The notes under the pieces: model-generated
Databases searched by the model: none
The model's input: only the letters and a program-made list of their open reading frames with translations
What the model was told of the DNA's origin: nothing
Assembly: GCA_034687125.1 (NCBI GenBank)
Contig: JAQGBZ010000450.1
Location: 1 to 46,725, forward strand
Reading direction: 5' to 3'
From: Neelides folsomi
Lineage: Eukaryota; Arthropoda; Collembola; Neelipleona; Neelidae
Length of the DNA: 46,725 nucleotides
Shown: positions 35,726-46,725 of the stretch, piece by piece
How the letters are laid out: each line of letters opens with the position of its first letter
How positions within the stretch are numbered: the first letter of the stretch is position 1
Position numbers and translations under genes: made by a program

Positions 35726-38700
35726 GATCTTCACTCTCCCGTCAAGAGCCGCAGATCTCCAGAACGTTCGTAGCTCATTCATGGCCGACCAGAAGGATCG
35801 CAAATCCCATTTATCTCTTTCTCAGATATATAATATCTATGTATACTTTCTCTCCTCCACACAATCTCGAGTCTAATGACCTTCTAGCAGCTTCAAAGTC
35901 ACGTAAATTAACCTTCTTATTATTAACGACTTTTAGCGCCATTGGAACTCGTAATATGTATTACTCAGTCACATAACCTCCACGTCTCCTTCAACACTAC
36001 AAGATTACAAGTTAGGAAATTTAATATTTTCTCTCGTTAAACTTTTAGAGAGAGAGAGTAATGAAGCAATTATTCCCGGAGTTGCTTTAGAGTAACTCTA
36101 TCCTCCTCCAAAGCCACCACTAATTTAGAAAGGAAATGAAAATGATAGGGAGGCAGAAACGTGAGGGAGATCCAATGCATTCTCAAAACGTGACAACGAA
36201 CTTGGAGAATCTCAACCGTTTCTATTTCTCCTAGAAATACATTAACCTTTATTACGACTGGTTCGACTCGCCCTCACGATCTAACAGACATTTAGAAACA
36301 ATGTATCCAAGTGTTCGGACAAGATCAAGCGTCTTACTGTAACATTACAACATGGGCAATGTCTCAAACTCCCACTTTGAGATGAAATAACTAAGCATAA
36401 AGAACAGTTGGATGAATTTTGAAATTGTAACTTGAGAAAGAGGTCAAAGAAGAGTTGGAAAATGAAAGTGGCAAGAAATTAAGAAAGTTTCATTTTCATA
36501 AGGAAAGCTTCTCATTTCAAAAGTTCTCTTATTAGGGAAAGAAATGGCTTATGTCACGTACGCTCCTCCTTGGCTCCATTTTTAATTATCTCAATTATCC
36601 AAAGGCGGCAAAGTGACTGACAATAAAAATTATATTCAGAATTACCGATCAAAATTGAACCCATTACTTATAACTTACAATACTCGTATGTTATAAACAC
36701 TGTAAAAGTAAAATATCAAATATGGCAGAAATGCTCAAGCACTCAAGAACAAAAAATGTTTGATTGTTAAAATTCATTTTAGTGTGAAATAATTTCACTA
36801 ATTAATGATCATTATTATTAAAATAAATAAAAAAAATTAATGATTTTAAAATCATTCTAAAATTTGATGGTAAGATCAACTATTTTATCTTGTAAAAACA
36901 TGCCATTCACTCAGAAATATTGAATACTAATATATATGTATGTAACACAAGAATAATTAACATTAATTATTAAGAATGGGTAAAGGTGTAAAATAATCAA
37001 AGCTTTAAAATCTTTACAACATTGCTGTTATACAATATCAAAATCATGAAAAAACTAATTAAATAAGTTGTTAAGTTATACAAAACTAAGGAGCAAAAGT
37101 ATTAAATTTGTAATGATAATATGCATTAAAGATGTAAAAGCATTAAACAGAATAATTTTCCTTAAAGGTATGTGTGTTAATGTGAAATTATGTGCTAATG
37201 TTATAATAATTTTACCATATTTAATATTTAGCTAAAAGTTAGAATTAAATAATCAGAAAAATTAGGAAGTCAAATTATGATACCTAAAATGTATCCTATG
37301 TACGTATAAAATAAAAAAAGAGTTCAAAAATATGAGATACTTTCATTTAACTTGTAAATAGTAAATACATAACTATTCTACATAATTAAGCTAGGTAATC
37401 GTGTACATGAGAATGTAATGTTCAATGTAAGCGTATGGCAGCTAAAATAAAAACCATGTAATATTTATGTAGCTTAAAAATATCAAAATAAATATTATAA
37501 TCAATTTCAATATCAATTAGGTGTGTAAATAGTTAATTTATATGTATGGATAACTTGTAATATTGTTAATGGCTTTTGAATAAATCCCATGTATTTAAAA
37601 GTTATATTCTTCTGCATCATTTCATGATAATTTTAACAAATCTTAAAATGGTCAAACAATCCACAAAGTAAAAGTTGTAGAAATCTTCCCCACAAAAGCA
37701 CAAAATGTTGATCTAGGCGAGGGAAAGTTACTCAAAGGGCAAAACTGCTTCATCGGATCTAATCCAAATCCAAAGTTTGAAGGCGGTGAAGAGTTTTAGG
37801 AAAAGTAGCTTAAAAGTTCAACTCTTTTTATCACAACCACTCACTCACGTGTGAGAGGAAGTGGGCATTATGATCATATGCGTGGTCTTATTGGGAAAGG
37901 AAGTCGGGCAAATCCTATGCGACCCATTTCCGCATACCCGCCAATTTTATCCCTGAGAATCTTCCTTCAAGTTTTTATACAAGCCTAACGTTGACGTCTT
38001 CAAGGGTATTATTACGCGGTAAGGTATTATTCCTTATAATCTATGATATATCCATGAACCAGAGGAATGCGAGAAGAGAAAATAAAAGGATTTGACGTGT
38101 CCCATCAGAAAAGAAATTCGAATCCGACACTTACGTCTTCGCGCTCGAGAATTGTATGTCTAATCTTCCGTCCCACTTCCAATCCCCATATATAACCCAT
38201 CGAATAGAACGAAGGAAAGAAGTGGGAAACTGGCCCATTTAGCCACTTTTACAGACGTGAGTGAGGAGAAACTCCTCTTGTGAAGAAAGATCATCCTTCA
38301 GCTCCTTCAGTGCCTTCAACTCTCGAGTCCCCAGACTTTTAAAGGACCCTCAGAGCCCCCAGAAAGGTAAAAAGGCAAAGGGTAAAAATCAGATCGATCT
38401 CTTCCCTTCTTCATTACGATAGACAAAGTTAGAAAGAATTTCTTCTAAACTCTTCTCCTACTATCAAATCCCCCACATTCGCGTTTCCCAAAATTGTCCC
38501 AATTTCCTATAAAAGGACCCACATTCAATCCGCTCCTATTCAATTCATATCTCATTCTCCCATACACCTTCTGGATATACTACTAGAGTATACATATAAA
38601 ATAAAAGGAAATCAGCGTCACTACCAGCATTTCCTTCTTTATAAAAAATCTGCACCATTTTTTGAAACTCTATTTTCTATTTCTTATTTTTCCATCCTTA

Positions 38701-41700
38701 TATTTTTCATTCAAGCTAAGAAGACGTCGAATCGCATTAAGGAAAACACTTTTTATAAAAAAACATTACTAGACCTTTCGAGCATTGCCCATTGCGGTAT
38801 GTTATGTAGTGATATCCTCAGTCAGTATTCTAAATTCTAATAGCAAAGTAGACTCCATAAGAATAATATTTCCCATCTCCAACTGATAGTAATACTCTAA
38901 CATCATAAGCTGTAATAAGTTGGGGTCTCAGAACATTTTTCTCACTTAAAGAGAAAAAATTCTTGGAGCGGATGAAATGGCGGAATGTGTAAAAGGAAGT
39001 AAAAGAGCGTTGAAGGAGCTCCAAGTCACTTTCCCCAATCCTTGATTATTTTCCCAGCTCGGAGGAAAGTTCTAATGGAAAAATAGTGTCAGTGTCGAGT
39101 TGCCCGGTTTTTCTCAAGAGCTCCCTTATATTCCACAGACTGCATAACCTAGTTCTTTTCCTCTCATATGTATTTATATACAACTACTTTTACAAAGGGA
39201 GTGGGTGTAAAAAGAATCAATTTCACTGGCTTGGATGAAAGTATCAGGGGAAGATAGGGCTCCTACACATAAATTTTTAAATAAATAATCCTTCATTTTT
39301 TACCTCGAGCCATAAAGTGGGGCAGGAAGAGGAATCTTTTTTGTTTGAAATGGAACTCTAACATTAAGTGGTTCTACACATAAATTAAATATCATACGCG
39401 GACCCATCCTTCGTAAATGATGAGGAAATGGAATTTTATGGACTTGGCAATTAAGAACAAAAATTAATTTCATAAAAAGGAGAAACAATAGAGAAGAATA
39501 CAAAAAGGTATCGTACCTTGTAACTACATAATTCACAATGATTACCCCTACTAGAGTTAATGTTCTTGAATTGTTAAAATTTTATAGTGCAACGAGTGTA
39601 ATAAACTCGTCGAGTTTATTCAACCTCTCGGCTCATTAATTAGAAAAAGAAATAAACTTCTCTCCCTTTCACAAAGATTAAAAATGGTAGTTATATTGGA
39701 AATTACATGAATGAGATATGAAGCTTCATTTTACATACATTCTATCATAATTATGAAGAGTTGAACACAGTGTCTTATTTCGTGGATGAATAGAGAAAAA
39801 TTCTCGATTCTGATATTAGCATTTTCTCATACAAATTTATTCCACCACTTGTAAATAAAAGATGTAAAAAAGATATGAAATAAAATAAACAAGGGCAGCG
39901 AGTAAAACAAGAGTAAAATAAACACGAGTTTGGGAGTGAAATGAAGTTGGAATTTTATCTTTGATCCATCAAGGAAAGGAAAGCTATAAAGCCCTCATTT
40001 ATGCACAAGAGTGGAACTGCCAAGTTAATTTAAAGTCATGTTCATAAAGAATCTCCGATTGCGAAATTGAGAATCAGTTCCAATTTCTGCGAAATGAGCT
40101 CAAGCTCTCTTAAATCCCCTGAAAGAACCCGCCGCTCTCGACTGAATAAATGAGAAAAACATATTTCCCCTTATCACAAACAGTAGTTGGAGAGGAAAAG
40201 AGAAGAAAATCACAATTTCTTCCACTTTTGACTCTTTCCGGATCGATACAGACCGGCGAGAGCTTTCATTACTTAAAGATGAAGGAATGGAATGAGACGG
40301 AGAGAGTCGAAACGAACCTTCCACTTATTTAACTTCATTCCAAAGAAAACACTCGATTTCTTTGTAAATACCTTAAACTATACATATCAACTTGTATCAT
40401 ATGAACCTGGCCATAGATCCAGAAATTGGAATCTGCTCGACCATCGAAGGATATTAAATAACTATCTCCTTCAAGGAACGGAACTCAATTCACGTATATT
40501 ACACAAGGCCCATTCTAAACTTCTCACGTTCAAACAGCTATTTCTACAATCTACTCCGCACATATATTCCAAAGAAAGAAAGATACAAATGTCTATAAAG
40601 TTATATGTACTCTATTTACGTATTTCGAATCCTTATGATACGAATTTCCTTCAACATAATAAATATAATGTACTTTCAAAACATCCAATATCCTCTTCGT
40701 TTATTATGCTCCCAAATGGGTATTAGCTTTGAGAAAGTGGAGCAGATAAATACTTTAACCCATTTTTTAATGCAAGTTCAACTCTGAAAAAATGTATAAT
40801 GGTGGTTGATTTGGCTCAAGATGAGAAGTTATCGTATGTATAAATAATAAATTTATAAAAACGAAATCACCATTTTGCATATAAATATCCCCTGAACTTC
40901 CAACCTACGACGTGAACTCCAACCTTTTTTATCCATATTTCCAAAGCATTTTGAGAAAAGGCCCATTAAAGAATATTATAATGCATTTCTCAAATCTGGG
41001 AATCAGGGAGAAAATGGATTTTTTGCACAAAGGTTCCCTTTCCCCCAAAGAACAACATCGAAGGTTTGCATAAAGGAAATCCGACCTCAAAGTATAAGTA
41101 TGTAAGTAAAAGCGTAAGTGCCAGACCGTAATGTCTCATATTCAAAGAAGCTTCAACATGCATATTCCGATTACATAGGGGAGGGATATCTCATTCCGTT
41201 TAAGTAGACCACCATGGTCCTTATCACCAATTTGCAAATCATTCTCACCACATACGATGAGTCCCTCTTTGCTCGTCTAATTATTAATCCTTCCCTTTAG
41301 AATTAACTTGAAATTCCAATGCATCGGGTATTCAGAGTATTAATGGGGAATTAGAATGTAAAATCACGAAATTCATATAAAGCTTAAAATATTTAAATGG
41401 CACAAATTTCACATAAGTAGCTCTATGAAAAGGAACAAATCCCCAGTAATTTGCAATAAACTTCTATTATCTCACAACAATTCAAAATCCTGTTATGTAC
41501 GAGAGCTGGAGACTGCATGATAAGAACTAAGAACTTGACAAAGGAATCCTTTATTATATTACGTAACATACATAACTTGCATGAAAAATTAAATATTTCC
41601 AGCTAATCTTGGATATTGTAGTAGAACATAATAGAAGAACCATCCAATTCCCCAGGGCCCTTATCTTTGAATTATAAATACACGAATAATAATTGAAATT

Positions 41701-44700
41701 CCAAAGAAAAGAAGCATAGCCTCAAGAATTAATTTACAAGACACAAAATTGGAAATATTTTCATATTATCCATTAAAGAAGCATTTGGGGTATCAAATCA
41801 TATTGTGTTGAGAATGAATGTAAAACCTATTAAATAGTACAATGAAGTTAAGTTAATCTCCAACATAAAAGCAAAAATTCTATTTTGATTTATACACATC
41901 CGACTTACACACCCATTTGAGAAAAGCGATTTTGCCGAAAAGATGCCAAATGGTGCTAAAAAAATTCACTGCGGCAATACCTCGAGAAAGAAAAAAGTAA
42001 AAGCTTTTTTCCCGGATATTAGATTAAGCTCGCTTCGTTTCATTCAACCATGCACCATTCAGTATAAGAACTTGTTCCAAATAAAAATACATTTTCATCT
42101 TTTATGAATCTAATAATAATCAAAATGTTTTTTAAAAAATTAAATGACCGCCGCCATTTAATAATCTAGAAACTAGATATTTGTTAAATACAAAATGATA
42201 AAGTGAATTTAAACTTATTCAATTTCTCAAATGTCCAAACCAAGAATGCATTTGTTTAGGCTCTCTACCCTCCCTTGACATTGACAGGTGAATCCGAGTA
42301 GAAGTTGAACACTTTCGGTTCTCCATCGTAAGAGAAAGCCATTCATCAAACTGCGGTTGTGACTCGCTCCCAAAACTCCCAATGTTCTTCCCCAACAAAT
42401 AAGTAAACTCGAGTCAACTTGCATGTAAGTACATAAGCTGAGTGGAAAAGGCATTATTATTTAAGAAGAATAAGGAAGCGAGTTTAGTTCATTCTACTAT
42501 TAACGAGGTGTTTGAATTTACTAACAAACGAACTTCCTCCACGAAATCTTTACTCAAGTCCACATATAACATCCCAAGTAATACTTATACTATAATTCTC
42601 TATTATGGACTAAATAACTGGATATATTTTCATCCATTCCAAAGCAGAGAGAAAAGCATTGGAGATTGGGATAGGCGAAGTTGGGCGAAATTGAAATTTC
42701 GCTTCCATTACATGGACCAAAGTATGAGTCTCTCTTGGTCGTGTTTCCTCTATAGGGTTGAGGAGCATTTCAGCTCAGTTTAGTTCGACACTCGCTCGAG
42801 TGAAATAATTGGCTCGAGATAAATTTTGAGTCGGTCCGATGGGCTTGAGGGAGACGACTGCCACTTCCTCTCACATCCTCTCTTTATAATGGGGAAAGAG
42901 AAAGGAAATCGGGAGCTCTTCAACCTTTCTACAATGACTCCTATAGATGGAGAGATATTATTAAGAACACATTCCCTCGCCCAGTTCAACTTCAATGGGG
43001 AAAGGGAGAAGGAGATCGAAACGACTTTCTTCTCAAGATGATCCTCGTCATCATCATCCACTTAACCATTGAAGGGCGTAATGGGCTCATCATCCTCAAC
43101 TAAACGAATTTTACTCTGATAATCGGATAACCTGAAATTGACTATAATATATTTTAGAATATAGCTAAACCTATAGTAATTACTTTTTGAATTCCCTTTT
43201 ATATTTATTAGGCATAGTTAAGGAGTAAATGAAATTAAAGATTTTGTCAGTTTATCAAAAATTGTATAATTTTAAGTTTTTAGTAAGATTTTAACAAATT
43301 GAATCTGTACTGTATCTTAAATTTTATATTAATTATCTACATTTCCATATTTGTACATTGATTTTCTCATTTGCTCTTTCATCTTTCACTCAACAACTGT
43401 AACAACAGAAGGGGATTGGGATTTATAGAGGGGGAAAGAAACAAGTTTTTTTTACTCCCGATATCTCGTCACTTCTTTTCATTTCTCTAAATCCGCAAGC
43501 TTTCCATTCAAATTGTCATTTTCTTATCTGCACTCCTCAGAATAAAAATTCCCCTCCAAGAGAATCTCTTATACTGGAGACGATTACGAATCCAAAAGAT
43601 TTCCATAAATTTGACACAAGAGTGGCGTATTAATGAGATTTTTTGATCTCTCTATTAAAGAATCATTTAAACGCGTCCATCTCCCCTTCCTTTATCTTCA
43701 TATATATTTTGTCTCTCAAATCAAAAGTGAAAACTCCTTCCTTCATCTCTTCTAATATCACAAGATGAATCGGCGTGCTAACTGCACAACATCCATCAAT
43801 TGTGTACTTTTTAGGACCCACATTACGTTGAGAAATATGTGCAATATTTTATGGCTAATATTACAGGAATGATGAAGACAGTGGCCATTCCCATTTATTG
43901 CATTCCTCCTTCACCACAAGTTTCATTGTGTAGGAAAAGAGAAACATCCCTTGTACATTTAATGTGGCCGCGGAAAGGAAACAATAAAAGAGGGAGAAAG
44001 ACTGATTGTTACTCCAAATCCAAAATGATATCAACTCGCCAGTTCTGCCTTCGTAAATCCCCGTACGAGGGTTGGGTCGAAGAATTTGGGTGTATGACAA
44101 CTCTGTCGTCTCCCCCTTCCCTTGCCATCATAATTTTTTGACGATCGTGTAAAACTTACTCTCCTCCCCCTAACAAAGCTCATAAAAAAGAGAATGCCTT
44201 CTCTGTAATCTGCAAATTTATGTGACTTCGAAACAGCTTCAAATCTAATAAAAACGGAACATGTAAGCTTTAATGTCTCCTCAAATAGTCTTACAAACTT
44301 CAACTCTTACCACCTAAGAAACTTATTTTCCATCTCTCACATTTCCTTTTCAAATTAAGCTGTCTGATAGCGATTTAATAATATAATTTAATGTATTAAT
44401 GGATAGTGAAAGAAAAAATACTTATCCTATTCTACTTATTAATTATCACTTCAGGGTTGTAAAATATGCAATTGGCATTTGATTTGATTTTGATTTGAAA
44501 CTACATGTTTTGTTCTTGATTCTTTCATTTGCATTCACAGTTAATATTTAGCCTTGGACCAATAAGATTATAATACAAATACATGTAAAAATGTCAGTGA
44601 TTAAAAATGGAAACATGTTAGCCATTGTAATTGTCATTTTATGTAAATTGTAAAAGTATCATGTAATATTAAATTTTATAAAATTAACAAAAAAGTAGGG

Positions 44701-45426
44701 TGCAATATTACATATACCTACTACCTATCCTATATTACCAACATACAATACTGTTAGCTGAAAAATACTGATATGTACAGAATATAAGTGTACAAATACT
44801 GTGTAAAGATATTTTTCTTTCGTGGCTAAACGAGAGCTAAACGTTAACCAAAAATTGATTCCTCGGGCGTTTTTTTCAGTTTGTTTAACAACGAGAATGA
44901 TTGATTGGCATCGAATGAAAAAGACCCTAAACCTACTCAATCATGTTCACGGACTGGAAATGACGGGAAGAACTTTGTTTTTTTACCAAACACAAGAGCC
45001 ACAATTGAGTTTCCATTACAAGCCGACAATCATTGACAAATACGATGAAAGTACATAATATACCCATATATGTTCGTAATATGAATGCTTATTGCTTTTT
45101 TACAAAATATCATTTAAGAAAATTATTTTTCTATGTGCATATGAAGAACTTAAAACTATTTTGAGTACTAGTCTCATATAGAGATTTCTATGAAATTATC
45201 GGAAATCTGATAATTTTATTAATTTTATCGTTTGAAATCCAAATAAATATTATGTAAGTAGAGTATTTACAAATAGTTAAAAATTATGAATATCTGTATC
45301 AACCATATTTAAATTATTACACAAACTTCCTTACCATTAAGGGGATGTTTCCTCTTTTTGAAAAAACCTCACTTTTTCGTTTGTTCTACAATCTGCCCGG
45401 ATTTCTATTTCAGAATCATCAAACAT
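35726..45426. other. Non-coding or unassigned sequence downstream of 2mit, probably timeout intron or flank
   Basis: About 9.7 kb with no gene that I can identify. The stretch from about 36640 to 37640 is especially AT-rich and lacks the CT-rich runs common elsewhere. If timeout continues rightward, its N-terminal exons should lie here or beyond 46725; I found none of the family motifs in it. The ORF at 44822-45058 is listed separately. Confidence 0.5.
44822..45058 (+). other. Unassigned ORF, possibly a terminal exon or element relic
   Basis: The open frame ends at TAA near 45058. Its translation is balanced rather than low complexity (RMIDWHRMKKTLNLLNHVHG, LSFHYKPTIIDKYDES). It has no ATG at its start (GTG), but a strong acceptor (GCGTTTTTTTCAG) at about 44879 lies inside it, so a terminal exon from there to the stop is possible. 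No upstream partner exon was found on this strand and no family is recognised. It may be chance or a transposon remnant. Confidence 0.2.
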
Positions 45427-45612
45427 GTAAGAAATTATTTTTCTCGCATGGGGTATTGTTTATATGCTATGATTAAATAACGTGTTTATAAATTGAGACA
45501 TGTCGCATGATTTGGATTCCCGCTGAATCACGAAACATGCCTCAATTTTGAAAAACGTGATCTGCCATGCGCCCCTCTCATAATACCCTATTTCAGAAGG
45601 AAAATTTCTTAC
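45427..45612. repeat. 186 bp foldback (long imperfect inverted repeat)
   Basis: Two arms of about 86 bases (45427-45512 and 45527-45612) are inverted copies around a 14-base loop. The outermost 10 bases (GTAAGAAATT) match perfectly. Inner matches include GGGTAT and, near the loop, ACGT.TTT..AAATTGAG.CATGT..C.TGATT, where 26 of 33 positions agree. It could be a foldback MITE or a transcribed hairpin; no clear target-site duplication was seen. Confidence 0.75.
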
Positions 45613-46725
45613 AAGATAGATGGTTTTGGTTCAGAAGTACGAACTCTTCCATCTTCTTTAGTTAAATTTATGTTTAATTCAGTTTAATCGTTAATAATAA
45701 TTAAACACTCAACTAATTCTGAAATCTAAAGGATTACTCAAATAGATCGATCATTTTCCTTTAAAACAAGTATAGATATGTTATATACTTGACTAAACAA
45801 ATATTGCGGGACAACGACTTAAAGTTTAAAATTGTATTTTTACCTGTTTTGAGTTTGTGCTTAAATAATTAATTACAGCGAAGGTTTAATGAAAAATTGA
45901 CGGATTACTCAACTTAACGGTATAATTCTCTACAAGATAGGTATTTAGTTTATTTAAATTGAATTAGTTTAAAGGATGCAATTACTACTTTTATTAATCG
46001 TTTTTAACATGGGAAAAATTTATATTGAAAGTTACTTTCCGGTTAATGTTAAGTAAAGGAAGAAAAGTATCTGTACAAGTGAATATTTATGAAGAGAAAG
46101 TAGAATTCCTAAATGGATCCTTCTGTTGGTCTTTCTGATTGATGGTCCCCATTATTAAACTGTCCTTGTAAGATTTAAGAGTGAACTTCTACCATTGAGG
46201 GTGTGAAGGAGAAAGACGCCGTGAAATAGAGATGATGGATTGTTCTCACCTAATGTCTAATGGGAGACTCATTCAATAGTTAGATTCATATGAAACTCGT
46301 TATATTATGTATAAGAGAGTCCTGAAATCCATATACTGACATTTAATACTTTATATAAATATCCTACGCATGAAGTGTAACTAGCATGATATGTTTTACT
46401 ACATATATTACATCATATTATATTCAAAAATCTGTATACCTAAATGCAAAGTTTTATAAATATTCAAAGAATTCTTGAATACCCAAAGAATTTAATCTTT
46501 GAAAGCTTTCCTCGCCCTTTATAAAATATAATAATTAATCTAGTGGTTTTGGTTTAGGTAATACATATTTAAGCATATGAGTTTCTAAATAAAAATAAAT
46601 TACTAAATAATTATTTTACCATTTGACTAATGGTAAGTTTCTAAATATCTTACATTCCTCCTATATATAAAATATTAAATGTGAAATTTAATATTGAATA
46701 TTAAAATGAAGATATGATATATATA
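45613..46725. other. AT-rich sequence to the right edge; nothing recognised
   Basis: About 1.1 kb of AT-rich sequence without a credible ORF, splice pattern or clear repeat. Confidence 0.6.

Noticed and set aside
35522..35803. Minus-strand ORF of 93 residues with a hydrophobic run
   Set aside because: It is the shadow of the 2mit tail exon, which fits phase, acceptor and stop on the plus strand.
39300..39536. Minus-strand ORF (MGPRMIFNLCVEPLNVRV, KKIPLPAPLYGSR) considered as an upstream timeout exon
   Set aside because: No match to TIMELESS sequence and no convincing acceptor; probably chance.
42780..43061. Minus-strand ORF starting MDDDDEDHLEKK
   Set aside because: Low-complexity start from a GAT/GAC run, no splice context or family; not supported as coding.

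Overview
This is a eukaryotic, AT-rich window with spliced genes, large introns and standard GT-AG splice sites. I can reconstruct two protein-coding genes, both by exon phase as well as by similarity. The gene pair points to an arthropod. The order or species cannot be fixed from the sequence; a springtail or another early-branching pancrustacean is only a guess.

Gene 1 runs on the minus strand from at least 29370 down to the left edge. It has seven recognisable exons: 29370-29196, 27724-27644, 24895-24756, 2200-2117, 1085-1028, 822-618 and 503-1. All six junctions keep frame. The product is the C-terminal half of a TIMELESS/TIMEOUT (TIM2) replication-fork protein, the vertebrate-TIMELESS type rather than the insect clock TIM. 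The 5' exons (N-terminal Timeless domain) were not found in the window, and the 3' end runs off the left edge inside an acidic, repeat-rich segment.

Gene 2 runs on the plus strand, 17762-35725, in six exons: 17762-18307, 18593-18981, 21238-22259, 22543-22847, 33923-34162 and 35579-35725. All five junctions keep frame and give a complete predicted protein of 882 residues: signal peptide, LRRNT, about 17-19 leucine-rich repeats, LRRCT, a disordered Ser/Thr/Pro/Asn-rich stalk, one membrane segment and a short cytoplasmic tail. Its position inside timeout on the opposite strand, plus its architecture, identify it as the likely orthologue of Drosophila 2mit, which is nested in a timeout (tim2) intron.

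The most notable feature is the layout. In Drosophila, 2mit sits wholly inside one timeout intron. Here the two genes are interleaved. The 22.6 kb timeout intron 24755-2201 holds 2mit exons 1-4. The 11.1 kb 2mit intron 22848-33922 holds three timeout exons. The 2mit membrane and tail exons lie beyond the most upstream timeout exon that I can see.

The rest is non-coding as far as I can read. It contains a decayed, internally shortened mariner-like element with matching terminal inverted repeats and TA flanks (31859-32770), a 194 bp MITE-like element (4417-4610), a 186 bp long-stem foldback (45427-45612), a small CpG-rich patch with a hairpin about 1.1 kb upstream of the 2mit start codon, and one unassigned short ORF near 44.8-45.06 kb. 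No tRNA, rRNA or CRISPR was seen.
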